This document shows, in pieces, positions 11,104-28,085 of a DNA stretch of 64,000 bases. Made by a program: the position numbers and the translations under genes. The DNA is taken from the NCBI GenBank assembly GCA_903813345.2, contig CAIIXF020000002.1, forward strand, positions 30,062,926 through 30,126,925. Direction: 5' to 3'. The DNA comes from Owenia fusiformis (lineage: Eukaryota > Annelida > Polychaeta > Sabellida > Oweniidae). The notes beneath the pieces were generated by a model. It made no database searches and was not told the DNA's origin. It saw only the letters and a list, made by a program, of their open reading frames with translations. Numbering within the stretch: the first letter of the stretch is position 1; each line of letters opens with the position of its first letter.

Positions 11104-11823
11104 GATTTTGATTGATTACGACTATTGTTCTGTTAAAAATTCTCTTACTGATTAAAGTTTACAAGGAATTGAATAAATAAGTTCTTACCTAATCACAGTG
11201 TGCAAGCGTACTCAAGTCTTTCATCACCCCCTCCCCCATCTACTTCACCCTGTGAGGAGGCAAGTTTTGTAGGTGAAGGGAGTCACAATGGCTTGAACCA
11301 ATGCTAAGTTTAACACGTCGCACTTTCCATCATGTTGAGAAGACTCATGAATGGCCCCCAGTAAGTATTAAATAGAAAATATGTCAACTAGAAAATGGCA
11401 TCTTAGCGTAGTAGCAAATCCCACTGAAAACATAGCAGCTCGGACACGAGTCACTTTTTCTTTAATAACTTTTTTAATATTCAATATTATTAAAAACCTT
11501 TTGCATACTTGAAAACTGGAGTAAAATAGGAAAGTAGATAATATACACCCTTGCTTAAATCTTCTGCTTCCGTTTGAAACTGAACTAAATGGAATCAAAT
11601 GCTTTCTCGAAATCATAAATAACATAGCGCCACCTTAATTGTGATGTTACAATATTCTAAATCGCAAAGTGCGAGACTACAGTTATTTCCTATGAATCGT
11701 TTTCAAGTGAATCTAAAATTAAATGAGAAATGTTATCTCAATATCCCTTGTAAAAGTTGAAGGTTATGCCATCTGGAGATTGTCCCAACTTTGGTTGACA
11801 TTTTATCGAGTTTAATTTACTTA

Positions 11824-12362
11824 CAGGGTGAGCCAAAAAAGGTAACCCGGACAAATGTATGTTTAATACTCAGATATTCAGCATGGGTTTAAAATCATAC
11901 TAGGCACAATTAAACCTTCAATTTTCTTTCATTCTACTAAGTTCCATTGGTCTATCCCTAATAGTCACGACTTTATGGCCATTTACCAAACATGCTCAAA
12001 ATGCCGAAATGTGCCTCACTGACTGGATATAAATCCCATCAGATTTTTATCTGTGGGCCTATTTTCTACACTAACAACCCTTGAAACATTGAAACAAGAG
12101 ATAAGAAGGAAGATGAGAGATGCTCGTGCTGTGAACAACTACGGCCAATGCGTTCAAGTTGACCTCCAGACATGACGCCCATATTTTATGGCATGTTTAT
12201 ATAAAATGAGCATAAAATCGTGACCACTAGAGATAGACCGCTACAATTTAGTAGAATGCCAATATATTGTACAAGGCCTAATTGTGCCAAATATGACACT
12301 AAATCCATGCAGGATGACTGAGTTATTATGATTTGTTTGGGTTACCTTTTTGGCTCACCCTG
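11824..12362 (+). mobile_element. Mariner-type non-autonomous element, CAGGGTG termini
   Basis: It starts CAGGGTGAGCCAAAAAAGG and ends with the inverse, and is flanked on both sides by TA, the target duplication of Tc1/mariner elements. The arms are similar over roughly 190 bp. The centre (about 12030-12175) reads like a decayed transposase C-terminus, with SDFYLWAYF resembling the mariner FFLWGY motif and stops nearby. Confidence 0.85.
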
Positions 12363-12737
12363 TATGTTTATTCTACCACCACAAAGAGCTTTTCCATTTG
12401 GTCTAAGAACATTAAATGTTTTAGAAACAAAATTATACACAATTCCTTCATTATATCAGAATTACTAATAACAGTGCTTGTGTCTTTTTGACCTCGATTA
12501 TAAAAATATTTCTTTGCTTTGTTTTAAAAAGGGTATTTGGTGTTTTTCACTTTTTATACTGTTTTGTGAGCCCATTTAAAATATACAGTAGTAAAGCTAT
12601 TCAACAATAAACATTTAGGCAAAAAATTGAGTGACAGTAAACTAAATTATATCGTACTAGAAAAATATTACACGAATTATGATAGAATTTATACATCATC
12701 TTAAAGCCGGATTCGAGCTGCTGAGATATGCTCTATA

Positions 12738-13822
12738 AGCACACCCCATTCTCTTTTACGTCATAACACCGGAAGTTTACGACGTTATACCTGCGACGCT
12801 AGTCCCAGGTTATACCCAGTATAGTAGTTTCGGCGGGAGATTTGTAAGTACTCATTTATTTCGACGTTTTGACAGAATATGGCCCTTTCCCTTTCGTGGA
12901 AACATTGACCATACCATGCAGATATACGCTGTACCTCTAGTATCACTACGTCTCAACATTTAATCTGAACAGGTCTTAAGCTTCTCAAACCTTCAAGAAA
13001 GCACGACAATTTCTTGAAAAGAAAATTGACGAAAATCATCATAGTTTCTACAATTTTAGCCCTATCATCTTGAAATATTGATAAGAGTAACAATAACATT
13101 TTTATATATCATCCAGACACTCCAGTTTCCCAAATTAATGAACGAATTCCGAGAAATCATTTTTTCTTTGAAAGTATACGACGTTGAGGAGGTTTACGAC
13201 GTTGACCATGACATTGTTACTTCTCCCCAAAGTCAATAGGGTTACCAACCCCCAAAGCATAACCACGTCCGAAAAGAAAGTATTCTCAGTCACCATATCC
13301 ATCAAATAAGTCTTTTGAGTTGAAGTTGCCACTTCCAAAGTCTTTCAAAAGACAACTTAAGGAAACGCGAAATCCGGGGTTACCATAAACTTCCTTAAAC
13401 TAGCATTTGGTATACTTTCTAAGAAAAAATTAATTTGTCGGAGTTCTGTCATTGGTTTGGGAAACTGAAGTGCTTGGAAAATGAATAAAAATTGTATTGT
13501 TAATATAATCAATATTTAAGATGATAGGGTTAAAATTATAGAAAGTGTGATCATTTTTTGTGAAAAAATGATCATTTTTCAAAAATTGTCGTGCTTTCTA
13601 GAAGGTTTGAGAAGTTCTAGACCATGTTCAGACGAAATGTTGTGACGCAGTCATACAAGAGGTATATCTGCATGATATGGTCAATGTTTCTACGAAATGT
13701 AAAGGACCATATTCTGTCAAAACGTCGAAATGAATTAATACTTACAAATCTCCCGCCAAAAATACTTGTATAACATTGTAAACTTCCGGTGTCACGACGT
13801 ATAAGAGAATGGAGTATGTAAG
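12738..13822 (+). mobile_element. Long palindromic (foldback) element, ~1.08 kb
   Basis: The left half from about 12740 is repeated inverted in the right half to about 13822, with arms of roughly 430 bp. Paired landmarks include CCATTCTCTT near each end, the CGACGTTTTGACAGAATATG segment near 12860 and its inverse near 13715, and GTTTCCCAAA/TTTGGGAAAC near 13127 and 13455. The 300-bp centre has no recognisable gene. No target duplication could be fixed. Confidence 0.8.
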
Positions 13823-14355
13823 GAGGGATTTATCCACTCCCTGGCCATTTTTATGATGCCGTTAATACTATTTTGTGATGATTTTACCTACCATGGTCAA
13901 CTCACATTACAATTGCGAATCACAAAACTGCAAATCTAACATTTATAATGTTTAGATTATTAATTATTCCGTGATATCGAGACCCCTTATAGTTGGAACC
14001 TTCTCTTATTCTTATTTGCATAGATTAGATAATCTTTGTATTTGTAATGATTTTACTTGAAAACAGAATATATAATACATAAATTAAGGTATATTAATGG
14101 CAAAAGCGTCATATTTATCTCTTTTATGTCTTATGTTACAATGTGGGGTTGTCCATGAATGAATTAAGTTGCGAAATCCCAATACTCTGGAGCAATTGTG
14201 TTAATATTGCATCCATTTCCATTTAGATGGATGATGTTAATTAGACTTCATAAAGTTTAATTCATGTTTTATATGTCTTTGCTTGAGATCATCTACACAT
14301 ACACGCTCAGTTGAATTTGGTGATCAAAACTTCAAATCACAAATAGGAGTGAAAC
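13823..14355 (+). other. 5' flank of the sphingomyelinase gene
   Basis: AT-rich sequence without an ORF. It should contain the promoter and short 5' UTR of the following gene. No reliable TATA box or initiator could be singled out. Confidence 0.4.
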
Positions 14356-17300
14356 ATGATGAAAAGGTAAGAATACTGCATCTTCAAGGAAATATGGCAA
14401 TACGCGTATTACGATCATTGGATATGTTACTCTGTAATGTTGGGTAACAGGCAAAATCAACCGAAATTCAAATTTATATTTATGATCTGTGTGTGTCGGA
14501 CAATGGGAAATAACAACTCAGCTCCTGGAATTGCTTGAACAGGCTACGGACCTCTGCCAGATTACCTCTTCTTGGTGTTTAGGCTCAATAAATATTCTTT
14601 GAGCCTACTGCCAATAGGGGCTGGATCTGGCTCCGGATCTGTGGAACAGCCTGGCGAATAATTTCCCGGGAAATTTTATACAATTTTAATTTCTAAAAAA
14701 ACTATATTAGTTTCAAACATGATTTAATCAACAGTCCATTAAAATTGATAACGTTTACACTAATTTAGATATTGTTCAATATACTCAAATTTTCCTCAGA
14801 ATCTGTCTCAAATTGGCTCAAACGACATGGAGATATGATAGTACGATCTCTGACTATTCTTAACGCGTTCGTACTAGTGGTGGATATTAAATATATCCAT
14901 CGTCACGTTATCATTTGATATTTTCAGTTTAGCCGGGGTAATTGTAATCACACTTGCCTTAATGAAGGGACTTAACGCGCATGGAGAATGCTTCGTTGGT
15001 GAAATATTTGCCACGGAAGATGATGTGGCGGGTACGTGTACAAAAACATGTCCGGAGGCATCAGGAAAAACTGGCCGAGCAGGATGTGATAGGGTAAGTA
15101 AAATAAATCATTCTGAGATGATAGCTTAACAAAACCCCTGCCTAACCAATGTACCCTGGCATACATGTATCTCATTCATGCTACAAACAAAAAACGTCCG
15201 TTCACAAATCGATGCTTTGCTGCTTTTGACCAGTATGCCAATTGCCCCAGACCAGCAGACTATAAATAAATTACATTTGATCACTTTGATGACGTTCGCG
15301 TATTTTACATACGTATTGTTTTGTTTTGTATTGTATTTGAATTCTTTTGTCATTTTTGTCATCTAGTTTTTGTATTTTTCCTTAATTAATATTTTCAAGT
15401 TTTTACATGTACAGTATTGCTGCACTTTCATTTCCCATAAAAATTGTAACATACTCATATGACATGTCTACGTTGCATATTGTAGCCTTGTTTTGGTTTT
15501 AGTTGTCGAATTGTCGTCAAGTGTCACATTTGAAAGGTTGGACGAGAGGGTTTGTGAATTGTGACATCTGTAAATGCGACTGCTATAAGTATTGTCAATT
15601 TGGGGAAAAGTGCAGATTTGCTTCAGGAATTACAGTTTCACGCACATATGCCAAGCCAGATTTGAACCAGGGCTCATGCACCAGTAATACTTTTATTTTC
15701 ATAATTATTTCATAATTTACATTTTGGATTTTGACTTTCACCAGCGCCGGTAAACGAATTTGCATCGAATCTTTCATACATGTAGTTGTCAACATGAAGA
15801 AAACATTGAATAGCTTAATAATTGTAAAGTAAAAAGTTCTTGGTATATTTTACCTTGACCTACCCTAAATGGACCCATTTAATTTAAAATAACCATCAAC
15901 AATTTGTCACTTCAGTGCGAAATTGATTTAAATCATATCATATACAAACCAAGTGTGTGTTCAGCCAATCTTCTTGGACCATTTAAATGCATTGATTTAT
16001 CGTTATTTGCAGAAAACTTGTTATTTATTAATTTCATGAACTGACTGAGCAGTGCTATTGTTAAAATGGGGGCAACGCTATATGATCAATGTGATAATTT
16101 CAGTCAATGTTATGATCTGTTAACTACAGTAGGTTTCTACAATTTTTCTGCAGACTTCTGTATCAAATCAATGATTTACCTCCCTTTATTAAACATTTTG
16201 ATGAATTAAATATTGTAAATACTTTTCACAGGACATCAATTGTAACTCGACAACCCTATTTCTAAAACACAAACTAGATTGGCTAATATAATGTTTGAAT
16301 TGCAATACAGAATTTTAAATCATTGAAAATTCAAAAGGATTCATGCCCCGACCTCAGTGCATTATCAGAATGGGTTAGTACATGCACTCATGCTTTTAAA
16401 TTTCCGATATTGAACAATACGGATTCTTTATTTCTTTAGTAAAATGAAAATGAGTTGTATCTTTTTAACAGAAACATGTGAAACGGTACCAAAACAGTTC
16501 GACAAATTCGGTTGTAAAGAGATCAAAAATTGTCGCCTGAGAATGCAGGGTTGGCTTAGAATATTCGTGTATTGTGACCTGTGCCAGTGTGACTGTGTTC
16601 TTCCTACCATTGATCCACTCGACCTTGAACATGGTATATATCCGGGTCAATGCTGTAAGTAAAATACCTGTATACACCCCCCTCCAGTTTGGGAACCGGA
16701 ATTACCTCATGAACTACGTCTAGGCCTTAAAGCTTGTTTTACTTCAGACAGGTTCATCAGTATTTCCACCGGACCATGTTGAAATTGAGGAACAAAATCA
16801 AGATTCAAACATAAACAGACTTTTACATATTATCCAATGGGGGGTTCCGATTTATTCATTTTCCCGAGAAAGATTGGGATCAAGAATGCAATCTCGATAT
16901 TTACCAACAATAAATCCGATTTTGAGGGATGTCGAGGTTAAGTAAATAAAAATTCAAACGTAAAAAGGCCATTGCTTTAACACGTAATTCAATGGGGGAA
17001 CTAAAGTTGCCAAACTTATGGAGGGGAGTGTATTTCCAAACAACAAATCAAAACACAAAAGAAATGATGAAGATGTTAGTTACAATCTTTTGGATCGCTG
17101 CTAATGAATTTATAGTCTTATATAGAAAGTAACGACAGTGAGGACATTTTCATTCAATGTTGATATCGATCAAGGTCAAATATCGAGTTGGAGGTCTGGG
17201 ATCCAACCTTCCTTATTTTTTTCTAAAGCCAAAATTCGAATGTTATACAAACTGTTTTAAACTGAATCAATGCACGTTTAGATGATGATCAAAATGCATC

Positions 17301-19275
17301 AGGCGGTCCTCTCCTCCCTGAGCAGCCGACGCGCCGTCCATGTGGAGGCGTAGAAGGAAGCGATTGTAGTCTTTTCGGACTTCAAGACGACGATGGAACT
17401 GGTTTTTGTGACACCGGCAACAAACATAAATGTGTCGCCATACCTTCGTCTTCTAAGTTCACTCCCGATGGTGTAAACACATTGAACGTTATGAGTTACA
17501 ACATATTCGAGAGACGATTTGCTATATCACACGATGGTCAGGTAGAAAGGACATGTAGGATACCAAAAATGATTGCCGACAAATTCAACACTATTGATGT
17601 AGTCGTATTTCAGGTAGCCTGCCATTTTGATGCATTTCATTATTGACTAGGCTTAAGTGGACTGAAATTCTTACTTCAAATATCATATTATATGCTAACT
17701 TTTATGTGAATGGAGACTGTTCACAATCAGATGCAGCCAGTGTCATTGAACTATTGAATTGATATATGGGTCAAATATCAAATATATCAAGAATCGAGAA
17801 CACGTTTCTGTTTACATGTTTTAGGAGGCGTTCATGGGTGGCTGTTGGCCTGACATCAGTATGAGAGATCTCCTTATCTTCTACGGTTTTATTTACATCA
17901 CTGAGACCATAGAAGGTAGCGGAGATCTACAACAAATCGAAAATGGAGGTGTCTTTATCGCGTCGAGATGGCCTATCGTTGAATCTAGATTCCATGTATT
18001 TGAGGTGCGTTTTGTCAGTTTTGCCGCTGCCCTGTATTACCCATGCTGTCTATGTTATTGACGATGTTGTAAACGTAGACCGGGGCGGTACAATGTATCA
18101 AATATTTCAAAGACACGGAAACGTTGATATTAAGCAAGACATGGTTAATCTAAATTCATAAAACAACTGTTGACATCGCCCCAGTCACGCTGTGGCACCC
18201 ACCCGGTCCATTATAAAATAGCTGCGTATATCAAGGGTGTTGCTTTATTTAGTTGACTGATTGAAGTTTTATTCTGATAACATTAATTTCATTTTCCATT
18301 TTAGGCATATACTCATTTTACTGGAGATGCTTTATCGAAGAAGGGAGTTGTGTACACCAAAATAAAAAAGCGCATAAATGATGCATCTAAATACTTCCAC
18401 ATATTTGGAACCCATATGCAGGCTCAAAAGGGCGCAGGTCCAGCTCAAGCACGTGTTAACCAAGCAAGAGAAATGAACAGCTTCAGTGACAGCCTAAACA
18501 TCCCAATTAGCGAAGCTGTGATTTACGCCGGTGACTTTAATGTAGATAAGATTGACGAACGTACACATTTAAATGATATTATGGTTGCCCTTGATGCTAC
18601 AGTTCCTGCTGTGGCTGGCGATCTTACGGGGACGTACGATAACAGACGTAACGAACTAACAAACGTAAGTCAATTGTTGATAGTACTGTCCGTATCAAAA
18701 AATCTTCTCATCATACTGAAGTTTCTGTGATGCTACCACAGATGATTTTTAAGCTGCGTTCTTTTATTTCCAGTTGGGTAAAGCAAGCGACGAACCGACA
18801 GTGGAATGGTTAGATTACGTTGTGTACAGTAACAAGCACCAGGCACCAAAATCGGTCTCCATGGTAGCACATGATGTGAAGGCAGACCAGGCTTTCAATG
18901 TATGTTGGTGTGAGGGTTGTATCTTAAAGGTAAGAATTGCAGTATTTCATCAGAATATTGAATTCTCTCGATCGAGGGGTGTATTAAAATCACACACCAG
19001 TATAATGTTGCGTAGTGTACATGTACCAACATTACATAACGTGAACACCTTAACACTCTTCAGTGAACATTAGGCTGCATTTGATTAAAAGAGTGAACCA
19101 CAAGAAGTCAAATTAAATAACCAAACTATTTTTCTGTAAAAACAAAATCAAGATTAAAGTAGTTTTTTATTTACAGAGTTCGTATTATTGGTATCCAGGG
19201 AGCAGTTGCTCGAATATTCAAGGAATTCGAGACCTTTCCGACCATTTCCCAGTTACCGCAAAATTTGAATTTTAA
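14356..19275 (+). CDS. Secreted sphingomyelinase C-like enzyme with two N-terminal 8-Cys modules
   Basis: Nine exons assemble in phase to 555 aa: 14356-14366, 14928-15093, 15503-15683, 16472-16654, 17282-17613, 17825-18004, 18305-18664, 18774-18929, 19177-19275. Residues 1-23 form a signal peptide beginning MMKS. Residues about 45-170 contain two similar Cys-rich units, each with CTKTC, then GC, NCR and GWxRxFVxCDxCxCDC; I do not recognise this module. The C-terminal ~310 residues have the endonuclease/exonuclease/phosphatase fold of sphingomyelinase C, which cleaves sphingomyelin to ceramide and phosphocholine. All expected catalytic residues are present: Asn254 (MSYN), Glu292, His388 (FGTH), Asp428 and Asn430 (GDFN), Asp545-His546 (SDHFPV). 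Bacterial members are membrane-damaging factors. The role here (digestion, defence, venom or lipid turnover) is unknown. Weakest sites: the GTGCGT donor after exon 6 and the 11-nt first exon. Confidence 0.85.
14928..16654 (+). other. Two tandem 8-cysteine modules (exons 2-4 of the sphingomyelinase)
   Basis: Module 1 runs from CTKTC at the end of exon 2 to CDICKCDC in exon 3. Module 2 runs from CTKTC across the exon 3/4 junction to CDLCQCDC in exon 4. Each has eight cysteines in the same order. The repeat supports the chosen exon 3 donor (15683/15684), because that splice creates the second CTKTC. Exons 2-3 and 3-4 split the modules at different places. A further Cys pattern follows in exon 5 before the enzyme domain. 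Confidence 0.75.
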
Positions 19276-19322
19276 CATGGAGACACATTTCATCGTAAAA
19301 CATTGTAAATTGGACAACTGTT

Positions 19323-19328
19323 AATAAA
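19323..19328 (+). terminator. Poly(A) signal of the sphingomyelinase gene
   Basis: AATAAA lies 47 bases after the stop codon in a segment that matches the 3' UTR of the upstream copy. Confidence 0.8.
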
Positions 19329-19785
19329 GACTCTGCTTAATTACGACTATTGTTCTGTGAAAATTGTCTTCTTGAATACAGTTTACATGGAATTGAATAA
19401 AAATAGCTTAAATGATGCATTAATCCTCCCCTTCCCCCATTTGCTTTCACCCTGTGAAAGGGAGTCACAGTGGATTAAAACAATGCCAAGTTTGAGTCGT
19501 CATTTTCCAAAATTTGTCTATCCATGTATCAGCAGCAGTCTGGGGAATATCTCTCTAAACCAGCATCTAAACATATTGTGGCCAATGTTACACGGTGCAG
19601 TGAAATGAAGCTAACACTGATTGGATGCTATTTTCGTTTCATTGTATTCAATTATATTCTTCGTGCCACATTCACTATATTTACAGCCAAATAAATGGCA
19701 GCTGGTGAGAAAACACTTTTCAAGAGAAAAAGTGTGGATGATCAGGTTATCTTTTGTTGATTAGCTTGTCCAAGTCGTGAGAGGC

Positions 19786-20262
19786 ACTATACACCCCATG
19801 CAGACAGAAACATTTTGTCACCAATGTAGCAAATTATTTTTTACTGCTAATCCACCTTTCACCAAACTAGTTTTCAGCCGTTCTTTCCAAACCTACGGAA
19901 AAGCCATAAAACGGGCTAAATCTGGTTGTAGACGTGAAAGTCTAAAATAATTAGCTAATTCGTTCATAAACACGTCCATCTCATTCGCAGTTCGTTCAGA
20001 TCGCACCATGTCGGAGAGTACACGTATTGCAATCGATATCCGATTGCACAACGTTTCCTGGGAGCCAACCTTCCTTATTTTTTTCTAAAGCCAAAATTCG
20101 AATGTTATACAAACTGTTTTAAACTGAATCAATGCACGTTTAGATGATGATCAAAATGCATCAGGCGGTCCTCTCCTCCCTGAGCAGTTTCCTGGTGAAT
20201 GTCGAGTCTCGCATCATACGAATGTAATTTTAAGAGATCTGTCTGCATGGGGTGTTATAGAA
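19786..20262 (+). mobile_element. TIR element (~475 bp) carrying a copied sphingomyelinase fragment
   Basis: Its ends are inverted: CTATACACCCCATGCAGACAGA on the left and, read on the minus strand, CTATAACACCCCATGCAGACAGA on the right. It contains the 128-bp insert described separately. With the insert ignored, the minus strand stays open for about 70 codons from the ATG inside the right TIR; this could be a transposase shred or chance. No target duplication is evident and the superfamily is unassigned. Confidence 0.6.
20060..20187 (+). repeat. Copy of the intron 4/exon 5 boundary of the sphingomyelinase gene
   Basis: These bases are almost identical to 17198-17325, covering the last ~84 bases of intron 4, the acceptor and the first 44 bases of exon 5. 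The copy is flanked by TTTCCTGG on both sides (20054-20061 and 20188-20195), like a target-site duplication. Confidence 0.9.
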
Positions 20263-20576
20263 CATTTTACTCTTTCATGTTGAGTCTTTATTCAGCAATA
20301 GCAACATACTATGTTCGTAATGTGCATAAGAGATGGAGGCCTTGCAGATGGTGAAAAGAACTCCTTCAAGAGGGCAAGTTTGAAAAATATTGACAAGACA
20401 ATGAGACATGCTTTGTTCCATCGCACACTTGATATACGCATACAATCAGGATCTCACCAATTCATCTCTCAAAAATTTTGGAACAATTTGCAATACATCG
20501 ACATATTTATTGAGCAAAATAGATTTAGTATAAAATAAGTTACTTTGGGGCCCATTATTATTCACTACTAGTTAAA

Positions 20577-20910
20577 CCTGAAATATAAGAAATCTAAATA
20601 ATATTGTGCAATAATATATAGAAAATATATTCATATTGCACACAAATGACATTTGTATATGTTGGATTGCTTGTAAATTGGCTCATAAAGTCTGTAACCT
20701 CTTATATTTTGATGCTTCTCTACCATGTTAATTCTCAAAAAATAACATGGCGGACAGACCTCAAATTACAAGAGGGCACAGGCTTGTTGCAATAAAAACT
20801 AAATTATCTGAAATATACAAATGTCATTCATGTGCAATATGAATATATTTTTCTATATATTATGGCACAATGGTCTATAGATTTCTTATTTTTCAGGTTC
20901 AACTGCTTGC
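20577..20910 (+). mobile_element. Palindromic MITE, family also at 26561-26945
   Basis: Inverted arms pair segments such as ATATAAGAAATCTA... with ...TAGATTTCTTATTTTTC, and ACAAATGACATTTGTATAT near 20642 with its inverse near 20815. The centre holds CATGTTAATTCTC and AATAACATGG. A related copy lies in RPS3 intron 2. Confidence 0.75.
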
Positions 20911-21214
20911 CTTTGAAGCGGTGTAACAGACTGTAATGTGAATCTTTTTTAACATGCATCCACCACCTATTATTTGTAACAGATGCCGAAATCTGAATGC
21001 CAACTGCCGAACACAAAAATGTTGGAGACTATAGCGATATATATATCGCCACTTTTGGAAGTTACATAAAAATTGTAGATTCCTGTAAGAAAACAGTAGG
21101 TTGGCAACACACTGGTATATGCATCTTATGATGTTGACTTGTATTCCTTGAGCACATTTCACTCCATTTCGCCTCCGTAGGAAATCAAGGCCCTCAAAGG
21201 ACAATAATAGAGCA

Positions 21215-21336
21215 TCATTTTCTTCATATTTTTTTATTTTCTTTTTTCATATTTTGTTACATCAAACCCTGAAAGTCCATGTTGTAATGTCTTTCTTTGA
21301 TAGTTTGTAGGGCTTTGGCTGTATACAGAGGTTCAC
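21215..21336 (-). other. RPS3 terminal 3'-UTR exon
   Basis: On the minus strand a strong pyrimidine tract and TTTTCAG precede 21336, and an AATAAA signal lies at 21233-21238. The exon is separated from the stop codon by an intron that carries a snoRNA, which supports real splicing here. The cleavage site is approximate. Confidence 0.65.
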
Positions 21337-22105
21337 CTGAAAAGAAAAATAAATACATGAACATTGGAATCAAAATGTCCTTTCATTTAAGATAGTATCC
21401 GACTGTTTATCAATCTGATTAGATAAACATTTCATGTATTTCATACCTATTGAGGTTTTAAGTAAATAACTTGTAAGAATATATACTGCACAAGGAGGAT
21501 TGGCTCCCAGAAATCAACTTCGATATTCTGCTAGCCATGGTGTTATGACCTTGACCTTATTATAACCTAGTCATGTCGTGATTACAAAACTCAAAATCAA
21601 AACATCCGCATATCCATCTTTTTCATCAAAATTTGAATTGCCAGTTTTGGTCTTATTTCAAAACAAATAAATTCGAAACACACAAGAAATGAGCAAGATA
21701 TTGATTCAAATCTCTTGGATTGCTGATTATGAATTTATGGTCAGTTATAATATCAGAAAATAACAACATGTCATCGATCAAGGTCAAGGTCGAATATTTC
21801 CTTGTATACTACATCTACTAAAGCAAATGGACCAGGACAGAAACACAATGTCCATGTTGGTCCCACTCCTCCATTTTAGCAAATCCTCACAATATCTCAA
21901 TAGAAACCTTGTAGGCATGAAGTGCATCTTTTTTCATCTTACTTGACTAAGTTTATGTCTGGTTGGTTTGGTCAGTGATCCGAGATATGTGATTCATTAT
22001 TCAGGTTCCTTATATGAGATCATTCTTGAATATTTGATATGGCAGAAATAGTGATCTACAAGATTCTTTAATATAAATGTCAACATCTAATTTTAGGTAC
22101 CTGCG

Positions 22106-22180
22106 TCTCTGCTCAGACAATAGGGAACTTATAATAATCACAGCATTATAGTTCATACAAAGTGATAATCATCGCAGAGA
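22106..22180 (-). ncRNA. Box C/D snoRNA copy 1 (RPS3 3'-UTR intron)
   Basis: On the minus strand a terminal stem (TCTCTGC with GCAGAGA) brackets a box C-like ATGATTA and a box D CTGA. An internal GTGATTA serves as C'. The guide just upstream of box D, AAGTTCCCTATTGT, is complementary over about ten bases (AATAGGGAAC) to a conserved 28S rRNA segment I recall as ...CTAATAGGGAACGTG.... By the box D+5 rule the U of AAU would be 2'-O-methylated. The target is inferred from memory of the rRNA. Confidence 0.85.
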
Positions 22181-22306
22181 ACAGGACAGATTATGAAACT
22201 CATTAATAAATATTTCTATTTTTCAAGCATCAATATAATGAAGTTCAAGGCTCATTTCTTTGTTCTATTTAGTCATGATAATAAAAACATTTGTTATTTC
22301 ACCCAC

Positions 22307-27864
<5,558 letters not shown>

Positions 27865-27875
27865 TTTTTCTGGCT

Positions 27876-27888
27876 GGGAAAGAGAAAG
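27876..27888 (-). promoter_or_regulatory. 5'-TOP tract of RPS3
   Basis: On the minus strand the 5' UTR reads CTTTCTCTTTCCC 12 bases before the ATG, a terminal oligopyrimidine tract typical of ribosomal protein mRNAs under mTOR-dependent translation. Transcription likely starts at the C at 27888. Confidence 0.7.
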
Positions 27889-28085
27889 TTACCCGGATGT
27901 ACGACTAGAATTTGTTATTTTTCCAAGTGATTCCATCGCATTAGAATAGTGTGTCTTTGCATTTCATCTTCTATTATTCAATTATTGTATAAATATTATT
28001 TTGTGATAGGATCAAGGGTTGAAAAACACTTAAAATACAAATTATTACAAATTCACTTTAGTCTAGATTTTACTTGTCATTCAAG
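27889..28085. promoter_or_regulatory. Shared RPS3 / cathepsin O promoter region
   Basis: RPS3 (minus) and cathepsin O (plus) diverge from this ~200-bp interval, so it must hold both core promoters. No TATA box is obvious on the RPS3 side. The cathepsin O start site was not located. Confidence 0.6.

Larger units (their letters stand above)
9208..11327 (+). repeat. Upstream copy of a ~2-kb tandem gene duplication
   Basis: This block matches 17742-19512 in the same order: end of an intron, four exons, three introns, the 3' UTR with poly(A) signal, and flanking DNA ending near a shared CTTTCCA/TTTTCCA. Intron lengths differ, so the duplication is not recent. Left-hand similarity fades about 50 bp right of the probable LTR. 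The LTR insertion may therefore have separated this copy from 5' exons lying upstream, or the duplication may have been partial from the start. Confidence 0.8.

Noticed and set aside
14356-19275. Bacterial contamination as the source of the sphingomyelinase
   Set aside because: Eight spliceosomal introns with matching phases, a tandem intron-bearing paralogue and a eukaryotic poly(A) signal place it in the host genome.
28074-28085. Upstream in-frame TTG as cathepsin O start
   Set aside because: The ATG at 28086 gives a normal signal peptide, and a TTG start is unlikely in an animal.
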